This document shows, one piece after another, positions 33,666 through 46,188 of a stretch of 64,000 nt of DNA (positions are counted from its first letter, which is position 1; every line of letters starts with the position of its first letter). A program made the translations under genes and the position numbers. The notes beneath the pieces are model-generated. The model made no database searches, was not told the origin of the DNA, and saw only the letters and a program-made list of their open reading frames with translations. The stretch is from NCBI GenBank assembly GCA_037349315.1, contig JBAIAC010000033.1, positions 21,718,001 to 21,782,000 of the forward strand. Reading direction: 5' to 3'. Source of the stretch: Chelydra serpentina (taxonomy: Eukaryota; Chordata; Testudines; Chelydridae).

Positions 33666-34202
33666 ATGCATATTGCTTTAGAATGCGTGCAACACTGAAT
33701 GACAAAAGAAGAGGCCAGGGCAATACTGGTACGGGCAAGTTTTACAGGAAGCAGACAGGAACTCATCTCAACAGGTAGGATCATAAGTGTGCTGGGAAGG
33801 GGCACTTGCTAATGCTCTGGCCTGACCTCAAGTCCTTTGAAGTTAATGGATCCTCACTCATTTGCAGCTGCAGAGAGTTTGGCCCTATAGCTGGTTGGAA
33901 ATTTTCATCAAGAAAGACTCCAATTGACTTCAGTAGGCTTTGGATCAACCTTAAGAGAAAAGCGTATGGACATAAAAGGCCTATCAAAAGCAGCGTCTGA
34001 AGCCATGACTGTAATTTTAAGCACACAGATTTTTTGTGCATGAAACGTTCCATGATCAAGTTTGATCACATACAACTTGGATACTGCATACAAACTGGGT
34101 GGCTAGTAGTGTGACATGGAACTACCTAACCCGGGAGCCCAAGTTCCAATATAGCGTAAGCATGTCAGTAAATATGATCATTTTGTGAAAGTTAGAGGTA
34201 TT

Positions 34203-35131
34203 ACTCTGGGGGAAATTCTGCACCAAAAATTAAAAATTCTGAACACGATATTTTAAAATTCTGCAAAATTCTGCAGATTTTATTTGTCAAAGTAATGCAG
34301 TATAATCACGCTGGTTTCAAGTATTTTGGTAATTTATTTAATCTACAATACAATGGATGGAGAATGGGAGTGGAGAGCATTGGAGAAAATTCCAAAGCCC
34401 CCCGCTGCCTAATAGTAATGGAGCTAGGTTTGACCCTTTATTTCTAGTTATTAGTGAACAAATATATACAGCCATATGCTCAGTGTTACATCATAGGCAA
34501 CTGAAGAGCAAGTGAGGGCTGGGGAATCAAACTCACAATTTATATTGGCTACCTACCATTTCCAAAAAGGTCAGTAGCGAACAGTTCCTGGAGCACATTT
34601 TGCTAGGAAAGTTTTTCAGTCCAAAAATTTAGACCAATTCTAATCACTAAAGCACCATAAGTATTTATAAGGCTATACTGTACTTTACACCACTTTGGCA
34701 ATGTAAAGGAGCCTTAAAACTTTACACCTGTTTTATACTCCTGGGGGAATTCACGAAGACAATGGGAACAATTCACTAAGCAGGCAAGCTGCTACATTCT
34801 GCTCAGCCTGAGGGGATGGAGCCTGCCCCATGCCTACCTCTTCAGAAACACCCCAAAGTCCTGCCCCTCCACACCGAGCGTGCTGCAATAGCGAGCAAGA
34901 GGGACAGAGTGTCTCTCTCTCACACACACAACTGTCCAGTCCCCTCCTCCCAGCGGTGATTTATGTCTCTACTGGCTGCTCTAGCCACCTGAACCGACCT
35001 GCTTACACTGCCGGGGAGGGGCGCGTGACTGCTCTTGTGGCTTCCCTTTGCTTTCCCATCAGAAGTCATTTTTCTGCAGGGAAGCAAAGAAATCTGTGCG
35101 GGACATGAATTCTGTGCATGTGCAGTGATGC
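34203..35131. mobile_element. Two partial copies of a ctgggggaattctg-ended repeat
   Basis: ctgggggaaattctgcacc at 34207 with aattctgca repeats, and ctgggggaattcacg at 34741 to tgaattctgtgcatg near 35110, match the ends of a common turtle DNA repeat. Boundaries and class are uncertain. Confidence 0.45.
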
Positions 35132-35137
35132 AAACAA

Positions 35138-35216
35138 ATTATTAAATTTAATAATATATAATATTGTATAATAATATTATATATATTATATATATTGTAT
35201 ACTAATTAAAGTTATA
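35138..35216. repeat. AT-rich low complexity tract
   Basis: taatatataatattgtataa-type sequence, nearly pure A/T for about 80 bases. Confidence 0.8.
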
Positions 35217-35219
35217 CAA

Positions 35220-36930
35220 ATTATTGTTATATTCCTCCCTGAAATTCTGTCCTTAGTCATCTCTAGTGATTTGCTGCCACTTTTCTGTTTCCCCCTTGAA
35301 TCCTTTCTGAAATTATGCTGTAAACTCTAGGGCAGGGACCAGGTTTAATTAACCTTTCTGTAAGGTGCTGAAAAACAACAAATAGTGATACTTTTCTTTT
35401 AAAGTAATTGATGAGCGCCTCTGCCAGAACTGTCTAACCCTGGTTTTATTGTCTTTCCCTCTGCACCTCCTTTTCCTGCAGGGAAAAATACGTCTGTAAT
35501 GACATAGATTGACATGTTTAGTATTTTGCTTATGTCCACAAAAAGTTACTGATTGTCTGATAAATATTTTAGTAGGAAATTGTTCTGGACCACAATTGTA
35601 CCATTCCCTTGTGCAAGGCACGTCTGAAAGCACTATTTGCAATTACAGAATTACTGCATGTCAGGCAAAAAGAATTCATGATGTTATATGTCCATCCCAA
35701 AATGCACAGAAAGGCACTTACCATACCCATTAGGATACCCTTAATTACTGGGGAGAGGACGTTCACCAGGGGATCTCAAATATTCTCTTTCATAAGCTTG
35801 GGAGAGAGGAGGGTGCATATCACAGCAGGTGCAAACTACATAGACTCAGGCACCTTCTTATCTTACTAGTGCAATCTACTAGGTACCCTATAGGTTAATG
35901 AAAATGGTTACTTTGCATGTTACAGATTTTGTGTGTGTGGCTATGTCTGCACTAGGAGCTAGGGACATGATTCCCATTCTCATGCTATTCAATGAGGGCT
36001 AGTGCACTAAAAATAGTAGTGTAGCCACGGTAACATTGCAGAGGTGGCATGAGCTAGCCATGCCATATCTATACCCGGGGGGTTCCAGCAGGTTGTACTC
36101 GGCTTGGCTAGGGGGACAAGAGCAGAGCGGGATAGGAACAGGGGGAATCGGAACAGAAGAGGACAGGCAGAGAGGATCAGGCCAGGGGACAAGGGCAGAA
36201 AAGGGTAGACAGAAGCAGAAGGGGCTATAGCTACCACAACACACTGTCTTTCAGAACCTGGAATACAATCCAGGATTCCTGTGTCTAAACATTTCTTTGC
36301 TGTCTAGCAAATATCTGTGAAGCCCACTAGCAAAGTGCACATCTCATTCTTGTTTAGTGGCTGCTTCACACAGAGGATAGCAGCCTACTATTCCACTTAC
36401 ACTTATCCATTAGCTCAAGTGGCAGTGGATCTAAAGGTTCCAGTCCCGCCTATGACTCATGTGGGAATCAGTATGGTTACACACAAAGGAATTTCTGGGT
36501 TTCCCAATTTGCTTTTTTTACAACCTAGGAAAATACATTGAAAAAAAGCTACATGAAAAGAATGTTAAGGTAGCAAAGTCAAGCACTCAGAAGTTAGGAA
36601 ATGCCTGGATGAAGGTTGCCTGCACAACATTACTTCATTCCCTTCGTGAGCATGCACATGGTGCAGACTTTAATTACATGATTATGCATGATTTTGTCCA
36701 CACACACCCCTTCCTGATTCAGAGCGCAAGATGGATGGGTGCTCACTGAATGAGCAGGTATTCCATAGCTCTTTTTATCCTCATCAGTCAGCATGTGGCC
36801 CCCCATGCATTATTCATTGCACATGCTCCAAACCCTTCAGTTAATTCAGAATTATTCATTTCCTCACAGGCTTTTCTATGATGCTTATCACTATTGTACC
36901 CGAGTGCTTCTTACCCTTCATGAATGTATC
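35220..36930. other. No gene; possible MITE piece at 35935-36110
   Basis: ggctatgtctgcactagg and aaaatagtagtgtagccac look like parts of a gtgtagac-type turtle MITE. The rest is unclassified. Confidence 0.35.
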
Positions 36931-36934
36931 TTCA

Positions 36935-37315
36935 CAATACCCCTGTGAGGTGAGGGGGTATTATCCCCATTTTACAGATGGCAAACTGAGGCACACAGAG
37001 ATTAAGTTCAAAAGTGTCCACTAATCTTGGGTGCTCAGTTTGCGATGCCTACGGCTTGATTTTTCAGAGTATTTAGCATTATGTTCAAAGCACAGCTCCC
37101 ATTGAATTAATTTGCAGCTATGAGTGCTCAGCATGTCTGCAAATAAGATCCCAGGGTTTCAAGTTAGGGTACTCAGAACATGAGGAACACACAATTAGTG
37201 ACACCTGTGAAAAGTTTGGGTTAAGTGACTTGGCCAGCACCACATAAGAACTCTGTGGCAGGGATAGAATCCAGTTCTCCAGGGCAGCATTCCACTACCT
37301 TAACCATGAGACCAT
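36935..37315 (-). mobile_element. MIR-type SINE, minus strand, with an internal insertion
   Basis: cctgtgaggtgagggggtat, then attttacagatggcaaactg and aggcacacagagattaag (36935-37010) is followed after about 190 bases by gggttaagtgacttggccag and tctgtggcagggatagaatcc (37205-37315). The wording is that of MIR, with foreign sequence between. Confidence 0.72.
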
Positions 37316-37984
37316 GATCCTTCTCTCCCTGCAGTCCCATGCCTTATTCGTTACACACATTCCAACATCTGCAACAAATGAAGCAGGGGTCCCAAACAAC
37401 AGTCTCTGTACTGACTGAGGCAAGGGTTCTGTGGAAAAAGCAGTATGTGATCATGTAACTAAATACTGCATCATAATGCATATGCACAAAGGGATTGAAT
37501 TAAAGTTGCAGAACCAACATTAATTCTGGCATTTCATAACTTCTGAGTACTTGGCTTTGTGAAGTTAATGTTCTTTTAAGGTAATTTTTTCTGAATGCAA
37601 TAGATTTCAGTAGGTCATTATCACGGTAAATATGTTGAGAAGCACATATCACAAACTGGTAGCTTCCGCTAACATACCCTAAATGTAGTCACCTGTGCTA
37701 CTGGGATTATCTTGTAGGATAGATTTTGTGCAGCCATTTCCTTTAACATCCCTGGCTCCCTTCTTTTTAACTTTCTGTTTGGTAGACACGTCATTCATTA
37801 AATTAAGTATTCTCATTTGTATTTGCTATGCCAATCTATAAAATGCCTTGTGACGTTATCTGATAAAATATGACCATGTAGATCATTGTTGCTACCACTG
37901 TTATATAATTGCAACAAATCTTGTGCAAATTATGTCACGTAAGGTTTCTATGGAAAAGTTATGATTTGCTGAATATGATTATGC

Positions 37985-38750
37985 CAGGGGTGGCCAACCT
38001 GCGCCTGAGAAGGAGCCAGAATTTACCAATGTACATTGCCAAAGAGCCACAGTAATACGTCAGCAGCCCCGCAGCAGCTCCCACCCTCCAGCCCCCAGCA
38101 CCTCCCGCCCGCCGGCAGCCCCACCAGTCAGCACCTCCTGCCTGCCACAGTCAGCTGTTTTGCATGCCCAGGAGGCTCTGTGAGGGAGGGGGAGCAGCGA
38201 GGGCATGGCAGGCTTGGGGGAAGGGGGAGGGGGAGGAGCGAGGGCATGGCAGGCTTGGGGGAAGGGGCAGGGGGCAGGGCCAGCTTTAGGAAGTGAGGGG
38301 CCCGATTCGAACACCCGCTTGTACTCACCCGGCGGTGCTCCGGGGCTTTGGCGGCACTTCGGTGGCGGGTCCTTCACTCTCTCCGGGTCTTCGGCAGCAC
38401 CAAAGGACCCGCCGCCGAAATGCCGCCGAAGACCCAGAGCGAGTGAAGGACCCGCCGCCGAAGTGCCACTGAAGACCTGCAGCGCTGCCGGGTGAGTAAA
38501 AATTAAAAAGGTGCCAGCACGGGGCCCTCTTAGGCGCGGGGCCCGATTCCCCCAAATCGAGGGAATCGGCCTAAAGCCGGCCCTGGCAGGGGCCTGGGGC
38601 AGAGCACGGGGTTGAGCAGTGAGCACCCCCGGCACACTGGAAAGTTAGCATCTGTAGCTCTAACCCCGGAGCCAGCGCCTATGCAAGGAGCTGCATATTA
38701 ACCTCTGAAGAGCCGCATGCGGCTCCGGAGCCACAGGTTGGCCACCCCTG
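37985..38750. mobile_element. hAT MITE with 17-bp perfect TIRs (766 bp)
   Basis: Termini caggggtggccaacctg and its exact complement are flanked by perfect 8-bp duplications gattatgc (37977-37984 and 38751-38758). It contains a second hAT at 38275-38585. It interrupts the solo LTR. Confidence 0.92.
38275..38585. mobile_element. hAT MITE nested inside the 37985 hAT
   Basis: 311 bp with ends cagggccagctttagg / cctaaagccggccctg and near-perfect 8-bp duplications gcaggggg / gcaggggc (38267-38274, 38586-38593). The interior holds ggcggcacttcgg-type repeats related to the 42-bp array at 57004. Confidence 0.82.
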
Positions 38751-39108
38751 GATTATGCTATCTGTATGCATGTATCATTTTTGTATTTGAAGTTATGAGC
38801 ATTGGCTCTATACTTGGATTTCAAATATGTTTGCTCCTGTGGTAATGCCCACAAGGTATTTAGCCTGCACATCTTGAAGGGACTATTCAAGTTAAGTGGC
38901 CCATCAAAAGAACACTTAACTCACAATGGAAGACACCCATCTACACTGAATGGACTTTCCAGTGACGGGTCCATCTGAAGTATAGGTAATGGCCTCTGTT
39001 GTGACTAAGCAAAAGCATGAATGGACATGTGACTTGCCCATGTGACTCCAAACACCATCTTGCTACCTGTAATTTTCCACTATCTGTGCTGAGGGCTTCA
39101 TTTGAAAC

Positions 39109-39591
39109 CAAGGCCATCCCTACCCATACGCAAAGTACGCAGCTGCGTAGAGCACCAGGAAATTTGGGGCACCATTTGCTGGTGCCCTGTGCAGCTGTGT
39201 GCTGATCCAGTCCCTGCTCCGCCTCTTCCCCGTGGCCCCGCTCCTGCTCCGCCACCACCCCGCCTCTTCCCGCCCCCACTCCAGCCAGTCCTTCCCCTGC
39301 TTGAGGACTGCAGCAGGGGCCAGGCACCTTGCACTCATTGGTGGCAGTAAGTAGAGTGACCTGGCCCCAGCCTACTCCACTCCCCTGGCTCTCAGCCATA
39401 CCACCGCCGAGTGCCCCCTGCCCCCCAAGCCTGGGAGCCAGGGGAGCAGAGCAGGCTGAGGCCTGGTCACTCCACTTCCTGCAGGAAGTGGCCAGCGCCC
39501 CTGCTCCCGCCCCACGGAGGCCTGGGGTCCCACACAGCCCCCCCCCACAGGGGGGCTGCATAGGGCACCAAAATGGCTAGGGACGGCCCTG
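39109..39591. mobile_element. hAT MITE (483 bp)
   Basis: Perfect 8-bp duplications tttgaaac at 39101-39108 and 39592-39599. The ends are caaggccatccctacc / ggctagggacggccctg. It interrupts the solo LTR. Confidence 0.9.
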
Positions 39592-39636
39592 TTTGAAACC
39601 CTTGCTTTCCCTTCAATTGGCAGAAACCAATGTTTG

Positions 39637-39852
39637 GGGGGGAGGAATAGCTCAGTGGTTTGAGCATTGGCCGGCTAAAGCCAGGGTTGTGAGTTCAATC
39701 CTCAAGGGGGCCATTTAGGGATCTGGGGCAAAAATCTGTCAGGGGACAGTACTTGGTCCTGCTAGTGAAGGCAGGAGACTGGACTCGATGACCTTTCAAA
39801 GTCCTTCCAGTTCTAGGAGATTGGCATATCTCCATTAAAAAAAAAAAAAAAG
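39637..39852 (+). mobile_element. tRNA-derived SINE (tortoise Pol III/Cry type), variant tail
   Basis: ggaatagctcagtggtttga, then gcattggcc (A box side) and gttgtgagttcaatcct (B box), are the internal Pol III promoter of a tRNA-Lys-like head. The body reads tctggggcaaaaatctgtc and the tail ccattaaaaaaaaaaa differs from the CR1-like tail of the copy at 48108. Confidence 0.87.
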
Positions 39853-40270
39853 ACATAAAAGGCCCTGGAAACATCTCCATTTTGCCTTTTTCCTGCTCAA
39901 ACCTGTGGACTATGAATTTACACTAATGGGCGCATTCTAACCAAGGGACTAAGGACCGACCAATGATTTGGAAGCAACCAGAGACTTGACTTAAGCCAGC
40001 AGTTTATTCCATCACTGCTAAAAGCCTGATCCAACAACTTTGCAATTATTGCAAGTATTTAATTCCTTTAACCAATTTTAACTGTCACCTTTCTTTTTTT
40101 TTAGAAATAAACCTTTAGATTTTAGATACTAAAGGATTTGGCAAGAGCATGACTATTGGGAAGATCTGAGTTATCTATTGACCTCGGTGTGTGGCTGGTC
40201 CTTTGGAATCAGAAGAATCTTTTGTTTGATGACACTGGTTTTAAATAACCACTCATCATTAAGTCTAGTG

Positions 40271-40891
40271 CAGAGGTGGGCAAACTACGGCCCGTGAGCC
40301 ACATCTGGCCTGTGGGACCTCCTGCCCAGCCCTTGAGCTCCCAGCTGGGGAGGCTAGCCCCCACCCTCTCCCCGTCCCCTGCTGTCCCCCATCCCCCACA
40401 GCCTCAGCTCGCTGTGCCACCAGCGCTCTGGGCAGAGGGGCTGCGAGCTCCTGCCAGGCAGTGCGGCTGGCTGGCGCGGCTGCCAGTCCTGCTGCTCTGA
40501 GCGGCATGGTAAGGGGGCAGGGAGCGGGGGGGGGGTGTTGTTGGAAAAGGGGCAGGGGTTCCTAGGGGGCAGTCAGATGGGGTGGAGGTTCTGGGGGGTG
40601 GGCGGTATGGGCAGTCATGGGACAGGGAGCAGTAGGGGTTGGATAGGGAGTGAGGTCTCAGGGGGGCGGTTAGGGGTGGGGGTCCCGGGAGGGGATGGTC
40701 AGGGGACAAGGAGCAGGGGGGGGGGGTTGGATGGGTTGGAGGCTCTGAGGGGGGCAGTCAGGGTCCAGGAAGTGGGCGGAGAGGGGGCAGGGGCTAGGCG
40801 GTTTGGGGAGGCACAGCCTTCCCTACCCGGCCCTCCATACAGTTTCGGAACCGCAATGTGGCCCTCAGGCCAAAAAGTTTGCCCACCCCTG
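40271..40891. mobile_element. hAT MITE (621 bp), G-rich interior
   Basis: Perfect 8-bp duplications gtctagtg at 40263-40270 and 40892-40899. The ends are cagaggtgggcaaact / agtttgcccacccctg. The interior 40505-40800 is a G-rich degenerate repeat. Confidence 0.92.
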
Positions 40892-41689
40892 GTCTAGTGT
40901 CGGGGTGTTGATTCCAGGACTGGAATGCCTAAGGAGACTGCTTTTCTGACTTCTTGTTAGCTAGTGTGGTGAAACAGAGGTTTACCTTTGTTTCTGTTTT
41001 GGTATATCTTATGGGAGAATAAGCACCAGTTTTGTGGTGTGTCTGCCTTATTTATCAGCAGTTTGTCCCGAATTTGGTCTTTTCAGTTGTGATCCATGGA
41101 GTCACGGCTACACGTCTCTTAAAGCAGTCCCACTTACAGCCCACTGACACTCCACTACTAAAGTTACAAAGCCATAGTGCCTAGGAAAGAAAAACTGCAA
41201 GAGATGTTTCTCCTCAGAATAAGAATTTTTAAAATGTGTCATCTAAAGCTATGGATGTTTACTGGGTGAGAAATATGTTGAGAGCTGACAGGAACAGTAA
41301 TTTAGTGCCAGATTCATGATGCTTGCCCCATCATATGTTCCTCTCATAAATACTGGCGGAAATCATTTCACTACACACTCCATGGCAAATTCATCAAAGT
41401 GCCTTTCTAAATGTGACTTAATGAGTACAGTAATTATGTCCTGAAGTGAACAGCAGTACATATTTAAGAAGTGCTGTAACTTCACTTTTGTGCCACCTGA
41501 ATGACCATACCAGAAGATGGGGAATAGGAAGAAATTGTGAAATTTGCAGGAAGCCCCTTGGATTGTCTTTGTCTCACTTAGACCATAATACCATGTTCAA
41601 AAATAATGGTCTGGGATCTGAATCTAGCTCACCTACATCCATTCCTAGGCCTGCAGCATCCTTCATCCAGTTCTTCATCTCATAATTTG

Positions 41690-41765
41690 TACAGCACCTA
41701 GTTCAAGCTAGTTATGGACTTCAGGAACTGCCATAATATAAATGTGAAATTATATTATTATGAAT
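41690..41765 (+). mobile_element. LINE 3' end (L2/CR1-like)
   Basis: ttgtacagcacctagttcaa followed by aactgccataatataaatg matches the LINE tail at 12650. Confidence 0.5.
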
Positions 41766-41779
41766 AATCCCACCTGCTA

Positions 41780-42842
41780 CCTGCTCCTTAATCTCTTGTC
41801 ATCAGCAAAAATTTAACATGGCCAAAACTGAACTGCTGGAGTGAAATCCTGGCCCCCTTGACTTCATCCCAATCTTTCCTTTCAAATCTTTTCCAAGCCC
41901 CCGTTCTCTGTTGTTGCAGACAACACCCCCCTCCCTCCTTCTAGTAACTCAAGCCTGTCACAAGGGTGTCATCCTCAACTCCTTCCTCCCCTTGCCTCAC
42001 ACATCCAGGCCTTACCCAAAGGCCTGCTCTTTCTCTGAAAACACCGAGTACTATAACCTCCTCCTCTCAGATACTCATATGGTCTTGCTGTAGTTCACAG
42101 AAACCACGGTTGCTGAGATCATCTCGCCCATTGTTCTGACCAAGACGGTCTTCTTGGAATCCCTCCCCTAGCTCCCCCATAACCACTACATCAAGGTTAA
42201 TCTTCTTGCGATGCTTTGCAAGGCCCTACATATCTCCACCACTTCCTACTTATCTAACCTTGTCTTTTATCGTATTGCAGCTGCATGGTGTTTTCCTCTT
42301 CACCAGCAATGCCAGACTCAACATCTTATTTGTCCACTTCTCCAAGAACCGTCTCAGTATTTTCTTCCACACCATCACCCCTCTATTCATGGAATGTCCT
42401 TCTTGAGCTGCTCCTTAAAATCATCACCTTATCCTCTCTTAAATCCCTCTCAAAGACAAAGTTCTTTCATGACACCCATAAGAGATGGCTAAGTTATCTA
42501 CTTCCAGGGTTTAAGTGTTGGTAGGTAAGGGGCGGAAGGAGACTGAAATGAGACCTGAAAGTTAATGGGCCAGAGAGACAAGGGGGATGAATTGGCAATG
42601 GTGGATGGGAGGAGGGGAAATTAGCACGTATTGCTAATAACAATTACTACAAACATGTAACTAATATGATATGTATCTATCAGCTCCTGATCTCTTTTCT
42701 GTATGCTGTATCCCTTTCCCTCGCCCAGAATCTGACGTGGTCTTTCTACACTTGTAAACTCTTCAGGGCAGGGATTGTTTTTTTTTTGATGTTTGGAAAA
42801 TTACACAATTATAAATAATAAATAACAGTAATAATAATAAAT
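41780..42842 (+). mobile_element. L2-like LINE 3' fragment
   Basis: atggccaaaactgaact..., then a C/T-rich coding-like stretch with gcaaggccctacatatctcc and ttctccaagaaccgtctc, and a 3' UTR with cttgtaaactcttcaggg, cagggattgttttt and AATAAT-type repeats. The order matches the end of L2 ORF2 plus its 3' UTR. Frames are broken. Confidence 0.65.
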
Positions 42843-43508
42843 CAGGGCCATTGCACTTACGAACAAAGGGCCAATATACACCAAGCCCTTGGAGGCTAAC
42901 AAGCCCAATGCTCTTTTTGGTTACATCAGTTTAACTCCTTTGGATACAATGAAGTTACTCCTGATTTACATCAGTGCGAAGTCAGACAAACCCCCAAACC
43001 ACTTTTGTAACTTATTGAGCTGTTAGAATAGAAATGTTACTAAATAATACATACACATTTGAATAGATTTTTCAGACACACTATTACAAGCAGGAATTGT
43101 AGATGTTACCAGAGAAGCGATGGCATTACTTTTTAATTAGACTATAATGAGTTGGTGAGGACACAGCTTGCTGTTAGCTGTGGGTCACTTGTTTAGCTTT
43201 TTTCTTCCTTGGTGGTGGTGGATTTGTTTATGATTAAGTGGATCCTTGCTTATCAGAAATAAATATCAGCTCAAACCTTTACAGAAAAGTTCACAGGGTT
43301 GTAATGTTTCAGAATAAGCAGCAATGCAATACCCATCTTCACAGTGAGTGGGAGCAAAGGGCTTAGCAAGAGGCTGCAAGGCACATATATAAAATATTTA
43401 GTCTGGTTAGTATTAAGAAAGTCAAAGAGAATATTATGAGATGAAACGTCAGATAGAATTGGCAATGACAGGCCTTGAAATAGGCTGGCATTTATAAGCT
43501 GTGCCCTC

Positions 43509-43740
43509 CCATTGGGCCCAATCCTGCAGGCCTTACTTAGGCAAAACTCCCATTGAAGTCTTCAGTGAGAATTTTGCCTGGCTAGACTAGGGTGACCAGA
43601 TGGTAAGTGTGAAAAATCGGGACAGGGGGTGGGAGGTAATTGGCACCTATATAAGAAAAAGCCCCAAATATCAGGACTGTCCCTATAAAATCGGGACATC
43701 TGGTCACCCTAGGCTAGACACTGAGTAAAGACTTCAGGAT
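43509..43740. repeat. Old foldback repeat split by a TA-flanked MITE
   Basis: ggcccaatcctgcaggcctt...cccattgaagtc on the left and gagtaaagacttcaggattg on the right are two halves of an inverted-repeat family seen several times in the window. The 43590 element lies in its middle. Confidence 0.6.
43590..43709. mobile_element. Short TA-flanked MITE (Tc1/mariner-like)
   Basis: 120 bp with ends gggtgaccagatgg / catctggtcaccc between TA dinucleotides (43588-43589, 43710-43711). Internal cgggacaggg / ccctataaaatcggg blocks are also complementary. Confidence 0.75.
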
Positions 43741-44619
43741 TGGGTTCAATATTTGTATGTATCTTAAGCCTCCCGCATGCTATTCCAGTACACATCTTAG
43801 TTTGTTATTTACTGTCCATGGGAGTTGAAGCACCTTGCAGAATCTGATCCTTTGCAGGCTAAAATAGAAGCTGATGGTCTGTCTTCTATAAGAATGCAAC
43901 TCCTATTGACATGTGTCACATGCTGCCCACACAGAAGAGAACAGAGGTCTAAGTTATGCATTTGTTTATGCACAGCACAAAAAAGTCCACTGCAAATTTC
44001 TACTGGGGTAACAGGAACTGGAGGTGTAGCACAGAGGTAACAAATGCTGCACCTATTAATGTGTCACCCTTACAAATGAATTCTCCTTCCTCATATGCTT
44101 CCAGTTTGAGTGGAGGGGTGAGCCTAGTACAGCCTAGGACTTCTCTGGCATCTTGGAGCAAAAACAGCTCTACCCACCTGTCAGAAGCAGAAAATATGGT
44201 CACTTTACATCCTTATGAAAGACAAGTCTCACACATCTTGTAAGTTGTGTACGTGCAGGCAGTTGAGTTTGTTTATATTGCTTGCATACATGTGGCCTCT
44301 CTGCACATTAGCATTTCCTCCCAGGCTACTTTTACACAATGCACAATTAACCTGTGGAACTCCCTGTCCCAGTACATCACTGAAAAGAAGAATTTATAAG
44401 GATGCAAAAAGGGATTAGCCATTGATCTGGATAATAGGAATAACCACACCATCAGCAAAGAGCAGTCACATTTTAAAAAGCGAATATAAATCCTCATGCT
44501 TCAGGACACAAGACAGCCACTAACTGATGGGGATGAGGAAGAAACTTTCTCTGAAGGCAGATTATTCCATCATTTAAAACTATGGTGTTTCTTGCAACTT
44601 CACCTGACAAGCATGTGGT

Positions 44620-44698
44620 GCTGGCCATTGTTAGAGCCAGAATACTAGATTTGATGAACCACTGGCCTGATCCAGACTGGCAGTGCCTCTATTTCTTG
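44620..44698 (+). mobile_element. CR1 LINE 3' piece
   Basis: ggccattgttagagccag, ctagatttgatgaaccactg and gcctgatccagactggcag resemble a diverged CR1 3' end. Confidence 0.45.
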
Positions 44699-44779
44699 TT
44701 TAAAAGTGGCCCTTAATGTGCACATCACAGACAATTTCATCTAATTTTCATTTCCAAGAGTAATAAAGTGGCAGAGAGT

Positions 44780-44838
44780 CCAAACACAGGGAGCTGGGCT
44801 AGATGACCTCTCCAACTCTACATTTCTATGATTCTTGA
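44780..44838 (+). mobile_element. CR1 LINE 3' end
   Basis: gggctagatgacctctccaa then ctacatttctatgattctt is a CR1 tail. Confidence 0.78.
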
Positions 44839-44839
44839 A

Positions 44840-46180
44840 GCATTTACCAAAAAGTTCTGGTTAATCCCCAAACCAGAAGCCTTATTTTTAACTCCTTGCT
44901 CAGTAGTATTTTAGAGTCCGTGGCTATACTAGTTCTCCTTTCAGTTAATGCTCATGTAAACACACATGGGAGTGGAAAAATTCCTATCCTGCATCGAGTC
45001 CTCCTTCCCAGCAAAATGTCCTGACTCTGATTTTCTGGACCAAGACTAAGATCATGATTATTCTGGACAAACCAGAATTTATGGCCATAGGACAGGGGAC
45101 TATTTTAAAAGTACAATACCGCTCATGGAGATCAATGTCTGTCATGTGCCAAAGCTGATCGGTCCAACACATTTAGCATTCCACAGATGTTATTTCCTGT
45201 TGCATATAAATAAAATAAACATGTTTCTAACCATTGCTGTGATACTGGTTCTTCACCGTTCATCAGTGTACTGCTTTCCACCTCTTTCATTATGCACACA
45301 TTTCAAACTATCATAGACAGATTAACCAACTAAACAAACTTTGCTTTAAGGCTAACATCCCCACTTCCCAAGAAGTCTGTCCCACTCTATCAATCTCATT
45401 GAAACTCTAATGATTATTCTTTATACATGTAGCCACCAGCATGTTCTGCTTATGGTTCATTTAACACTGTGGAGAGCTGCTCTGGGGTAATGAGTGGATG
45501 CGATGGCCAGATTGGGAGAATGTGTTAAGATGTCATTTACTATATGGGCTGAACATTATTTGAGAAGTCTTACTTTACTACAGCCACTGGTGATGCTGTT
45601 TGGGCCTAATCCAGACACGTCAATTATCATGAACATTTGGGGAAAATAATGAAATGCTCATCATTCCTTCAAAGTGGAGCCACCTGAATCCTATTGTCAT
45701 GAGACAAATAGAAGACTCTTTAAGACTATACCTACTGAACATTAAATAAACCCCAGGAGCAGAACTTGCTTCTCTCTTATGAGCAAGGACTGCTTCAGAA
45801 AGAGGTTTTAAGACAATGCAGTAGTTCCCCTGGTTTGTAGCCCAATGGGAAAACCCAAAGGGACAAATCCTGCTCTCACCTGACACAGCTTGCATTGAGA
45901 GGAGAGGCTGGTGGCGCATTGTCAGCCCTGCATCTGAAACAAAAGGCACTGAATGAACTAACAAACAGACTCAGAAATAACAATAAGGAGGCACCCTGCT
46001 TTGCAGGGCACAATGGCCCAGGGAGGGTGATTGCAGCATATTAATCACTAGTTACTGCAGTTTATAGTTCTGAAGCCACCTAGCACATTCTGCTGATAGC
46101 AACGTAATGTACTAGCCATCTGGAGGGCTGGACTCACCCTTCTTCCAGTTAACCACACCCCCTTGGTGCCACAGTCTGTC
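44840..46180. other. No recognisable feature
   Basis: Intergenic sequence without coding-like frame or named repeat. Confidence 0.4.
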
Positions 46181-46188
46181 CCCTAGAG

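Larger units (their letters stand above)
37849..41105 (+). mobile_element. Solo-LTR-like repeat carrying four transposon insertions plus one nested
   Basis: When the inserted elements are removed, about 1.15 kb of continuous LTR-like sequence remains. It starts tgtgacgttatctgat, has a polyadenylation-like block (agaaataaacctttag, about 40106) and ends near tttcagttgtgatcc, similar to the 3' end of the Gmr1-like LTR. No internal coding part is attached and a target duplication is not clear, so the outer limits are approximate. Confidence 0.6.

Noticed and set aside
38060..39561. Open frames of 191 and 206 residues on the minus strand
   Set aside because: They lie inside hAT elements with intact target duplications and low-complexity composition. 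They are not transposase and match no family I know.
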